Shown piece by piece: positions 54,059 to 56,573 of a DNA stretch of 56,573 nt. A program made the position numbers and the translations under genes. The notes below the pieces were generated by a model. It made no database searches. It saw only the letters and a program-made list of their open reading frames with translations, and had not been told where the DNA came from. This DNA comes from an uncultured Alphaproteobacteria bacterium (lineage in GTDB: Bacteria > Pseudomonadota > Alphaproteobacteria > HIMB59 > GCA-002718135): the NCBI GenBank assembly GCA_902621305.1, contig CACNLM010000002.1, positions 133,812 to 190,384 of the forward strand, given 5' to 3'. Position 1 is the stretch's first letter, and every line of letters begins with the position of its first letter.

Positions 54059-56573
54059 TGCACAACTAGATTTACAATTTTTCTAGGCACATAAATTTCT
54101 CTAATAATATTTTTACCCACAATAATATTTTTTATTTTATTGTTATTTTTAACGACTTCTAAAACCATATCTTTTGAAAGATTTTCATCAATTTCAATTA
54201 TACTTTTTGTTTTACCATTTATTTGTATTGCTAATTTTAAAATATTTCTCTTTTTTACATCTTCCTTTATCCAACTTTCATTTATACATAAATTATTAAC
54301 TTCTAAATTTGACCATATTTCTTCACTTATGTGTGGAACAAATGGTTGTAAAATAATTGACAATCTTTTCAGTGACCACTCAAAATTACTAAGAGATAAT
54401 TTATTTTTAGACAGGGCATCGCTCAGGATATTTACAAACTCATAAATTTTAGCAACAGATTTGTTAAACTGAAAAGACTCTATATTCTCTGATACTTGAT
54501 TGACTATCTCCTTTAAATCTTCAATAACAGTAGTATCCTCCTTATTAGGATTTTCAGATTTAAAATTTTTAAATTTATCAATAAATTCATACAATTTACT
54601 AATAAACTTAAATGATGCAGCTATACCGGTATCAGTCCATTGCAGATCTCTTTCTGGAGGGCTGTCGGACAACATAAACCACCTTGCTGTATCTGCCCCA
54701 AATGAATTAATAATATCATTTGGATCAACAACATTTTTTTTTGATTTACTCATTTTTTCAACTTTGCCAGTTTCAATAGCCAAACCTTTTTTATCAACCA
54801 AATTTCCATTAATATTCTCTACATCTTTTGGCTCTATCCACTCACCATTTTTATTTTTGAAAGTAATGTGTGTAACCATTCCTTGAGTAAATAATCCCTC
54901 AAAAGGTTCATTTAAACTGAAATAACCAAGATCCCGCAAAGCTTTTGTAAAAAATCTTGAATACAAAAGGTGTAATATTGCATGCTCAATACCACCAATA
55001 TATTGATCTACAGGTAACCAATAATTAATATCTTCTTTTTCAAAGGCCTTATCTAGTCTTGCATTGCAATATCGGAAGTAGTACCAGGATGACTCAAAAA
55101 AAGTATCAAATGTATCTGTTTCTCTATAAGCTTTCATTCCAGTTTTAGAGCAAACAGTCTCTTTCCAGTTAGGAATATCATTTAAGGTGGTGGACGTCTC
55201 ACCAAAATTTTTAATATCCGGAAGCTTTACTGGAAGCTCTTCTTCTTTAACTGCTAAAATTTCGCCATCTTCTCTATAAATAATAGGTATAGGACAACCC
55301 CAAAATCTTTGTCTTGAAATTCCCCAATCTCTCAACTTGTAATTAGTTTTTTTTCTTCCAATACTTTTTTTTTCAATTTCAGTAATTATTTTTAATTTTG
55401 CTTCTTCAACACTCAATCCGTTTAAAAAACTTGAATTTATAATAATGCCATCATCTGTGAAGGCTTCACTTCCTATTTTAAAATTATTTTCTTTAATATT
55501 ACTAGGCTTGACAACCGGAATAACATCAATACCATATTGATGAGCAAAATCTAAATCTCTTTGATCATGAGCTGGACATCCAAATATTGCTCCAAGCCCA
55601 TATTCTTTTAAAACAAAATTAGCTATATATATTGGGAGTTTTTTCCCCTTTATAAATGGATGTTCTACAAATAATCCAGTGTCATAACCCCTTTTGTTTT
55701 TATCAGGGTTTAAACTTTCACATTCTTTAATAAAATTTTTTAAGTCTTTATTATTTTTTGAAATTTTTATGGCTAATTCATGCTCACTTGAAAGAGCTAT
55801 AAAAGTTGCTCCAAATATTGTGTCAGGTCTAGTTGTGAAAATAGTAATTGTAGAATCAAATTCTGGGGATTTAAAATCAATTTCTGCACCAATTGACTTA
55901 CCTATCCAATTTGATTGCATTATCTTTACTTTATTTGGCCAGTTAATAAGCTTATCTAGATCGTTTAATAATTCTTCTGAATATTTACTAATTTTCAAAA
56001 ACCACTGAGAAAGTTTTTTCTTTTCTACAACAGCTCCTGATCTCCAACCTCTTCCATCAATAACCTGTTCGTTTGCAAGAACTGTCTTGTCTATAGGATC
56101 CCAGTTTACTTCAGCCTCTTTTTTATAAGCTAGGCCAGCATTAAACATATCAATGAAAAACTTTTGTTCATGTTTGTAATATTCAGGATGGCAAGTAGCA
56201 ATTTCTTTATCCCAATCTAAAGACAAGCCCATTTGCAGAAGTTGACTTTTCATTGTTTTTATATTTTGGTATGTCCAGCTTTCTGGATGTTTTTTTTCTG
56301 TTAATGCAGCATTTTCGGCTGGAAGACCAAATGCGTCCCACCCCATTGGATGAAGTACATTATAACCCTTCATTCTTTTGTATCTAGCTACCACGTCACC
56401 TAATGTATAATTTCTTACATGCCCCATGTGAATCTTACCTGAAGGGTAGGGAAACATTTCTAGAACGTAGTATTTTTCTTTGCTCTTATCTTGTGTTGTT
56501 TTAAAAACTTCCTTCTCTGACCATATTTCCTGCCATTTATTTTCAATTGTTTTGTGGTTGTATCTCGATGACA
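54055..56573 (-). CDS. leuS: leucine--tRNA ligase (start codon one base beyond the window)
   Basis: Class I synthetase. The frame remains open past the internal Met of MFPYPSG to the window edge, adding the expected N-terminal [17 protein letters not shown] and [15 protein letters not shown]. The last two bases fit the TG of an ATG, so the start is probably base 56574 and the protein 839 residues. HIGH appears as [14 protein letters not shown] as EKMSKSKKN, and the CP1 editing domain with [12 protein letters not shown] is intact. Followed by lptE and holA in one unit. Confidence 0.96.
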   Translation of the reverse strand, partial: SSRYNHKTIENKWQEIWSEKEVFKTTQDKSKEKYYVLEMFPYPSGKIHMGHVRNYTLGDVVARYKRMKGYNVLHPMGWDAFGLPAENAALTEKKHPESWTYQNIKTMKSQLLQMGLSLDWDKEIATCHPEYYKHEQKFFIDMFNAGLAYKKEAEVNWDPIDKTVLANEQVIDGRGWRSGAVVEKKKLSQWFLKISKYSEELLNDLDKLINWPNKVKIMQSNWIGKSIGAEIDFKSPEFDSTITIFTTRPDTIFGATFIALSSEHELAIKISKNNKDLKNFIKECESLNPDKNKRGYDTGLFVEHPFIKGKKLPIYIANFVLKEYGLGAIFGCPAHDQRDLDFAHQYGIDVIPVVKPSNIKENNFKIGSEAFTDDGIIINSSFLNGLSVEEAKLKIITEIEKKSIGRKKTNYKLRDWGISRQRFWGCPIPIIYREDGEILAVKEEELPVKLPDIKNFGETSTTLNDIPNWKETVCSKTGMKAYRETDTFDTFFESSWYYFRYCNARLDKAFEKEDINYWLPVDQYIGGIEHAILHLLYSRFFTKALRDLGYFSLNEPFEGLFTQGMVTHITFKNKNGEWIEPKDVENINGNLVDKKGLAIETGKVEKMSKSKKNVVDPNDIINSFGADTARWFMLSDSPPERDLQWTDTGIAASFKFISKLYEFIDKFKNFKSENPNKEDTTVIEDLKEIVNQVSENIESFQFNKSVAKIYEFVNILSDALSKNKLSLSNFEWSLKRLSIILQPFVPHISEEIWSNLEVNNLCINESWIKEDVKKRNILKLAIQINGKTKSIIEIDENLSKDMVLEVVKNNNKIKNIIVGKNIIREIYVPRKIVNLVVQ

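Overview
The window is about 56.6 kb of very AT-rich (roughly 30% GC by eye), densely packed bacterial chromosome. Its gene order is alphaproteobacterial: mnmE-mnmG-rsmG-parA-parB against holA-lptE-leuS; maf-aroE-coaE-dnaQ-Tim44-Smr; hslVU divergent from hisB-hisH-hisA-hisF-hisE; hrcA-grpE-dnaK-dnaJ-dapB; rph-rdgB. Low GC, overlapping genes and almost no intergenic space suggest a streamlined marine lineage of the SAR11 / HIMB59 / AEGEAN-169 kind. katG, pyruvate carboxylase and a subtilisin autotransporter would be unusual for core Pelagibacter. Placement is an inference from gene content; no database search was possible.

Layout: (1) 1-6.4 kb: a partial unknown gene, a DUF2141 protein, then a tight operon cysS-thrS-hemB-hisI-ribA-cupin. 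(2) 6.4-9.3 kb: katG with its own promoter and terminator, then two small convergent genes. (3) 9.3-14.7 kb: a BMP-type nucleoside ABC transporter next to uracil phosphoribosyltransferase. (4) 14.7-22.2 kb: a lipoprotein, pyruvate carboxylase, DUF2244, and a lipoprotein S8 autotransporter with a small lipoprotein. (5) 22.3-29.4 kb: dapB, dnaJ, dnaK, grpE, hrcA, then divergent rph-rdgB. (6) 29.4-32.4 kb: LpoA-like lipoprotein head to head with rsmI and a double-BON (DolP-like) lipoprotein, then HIT. (7) 32.4-37.9 kb: his genes with an embedded GNAT, divergent from hslVU. (8) 37.9-41.3 kb: tandem-PAP2 membrane phosphatase, GT-C glycosyltransferase and DUF3108. (9) 41.3-45.5 kb: Smr, GH24 lysozyme, Tim44-like, dnaQ, coaE, aroE, maf. 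(10) 45.5-45.9 kb: a gene-free, repeat-rich AT-rich switch that is the best replication-origin candidate. (11) 45.9-56.6 kb: rho, mnmE, mnmG, rsmG, parA, parB, then convergent holA, lptE, leuS, with two parS-like palindromes around the mnmE-mnmG junction.

Together the genes form an origin-proximal block: translation, protein folding and turnover, chromosome segregation, histidine, haem and riboflavin synthesis, and envelope biogenesis. Heat-shock loci share a sigma-32-like promoter. Only one of seven convergent gene junctions has an intrinsic terminator; the others overlap or almost touch. I saw no tRNA, rRNA, insertion sequence, prophage module or CRISPR array. The least ordinary items are the phage-type lysozyme sitting where alphaproteobacteria usually have a lytic transglycosylase, the NalP/SphB1-like protease with its coupled lipoprotein, the double-PAP2 protein, and the acetyltransferase inside the his operon.
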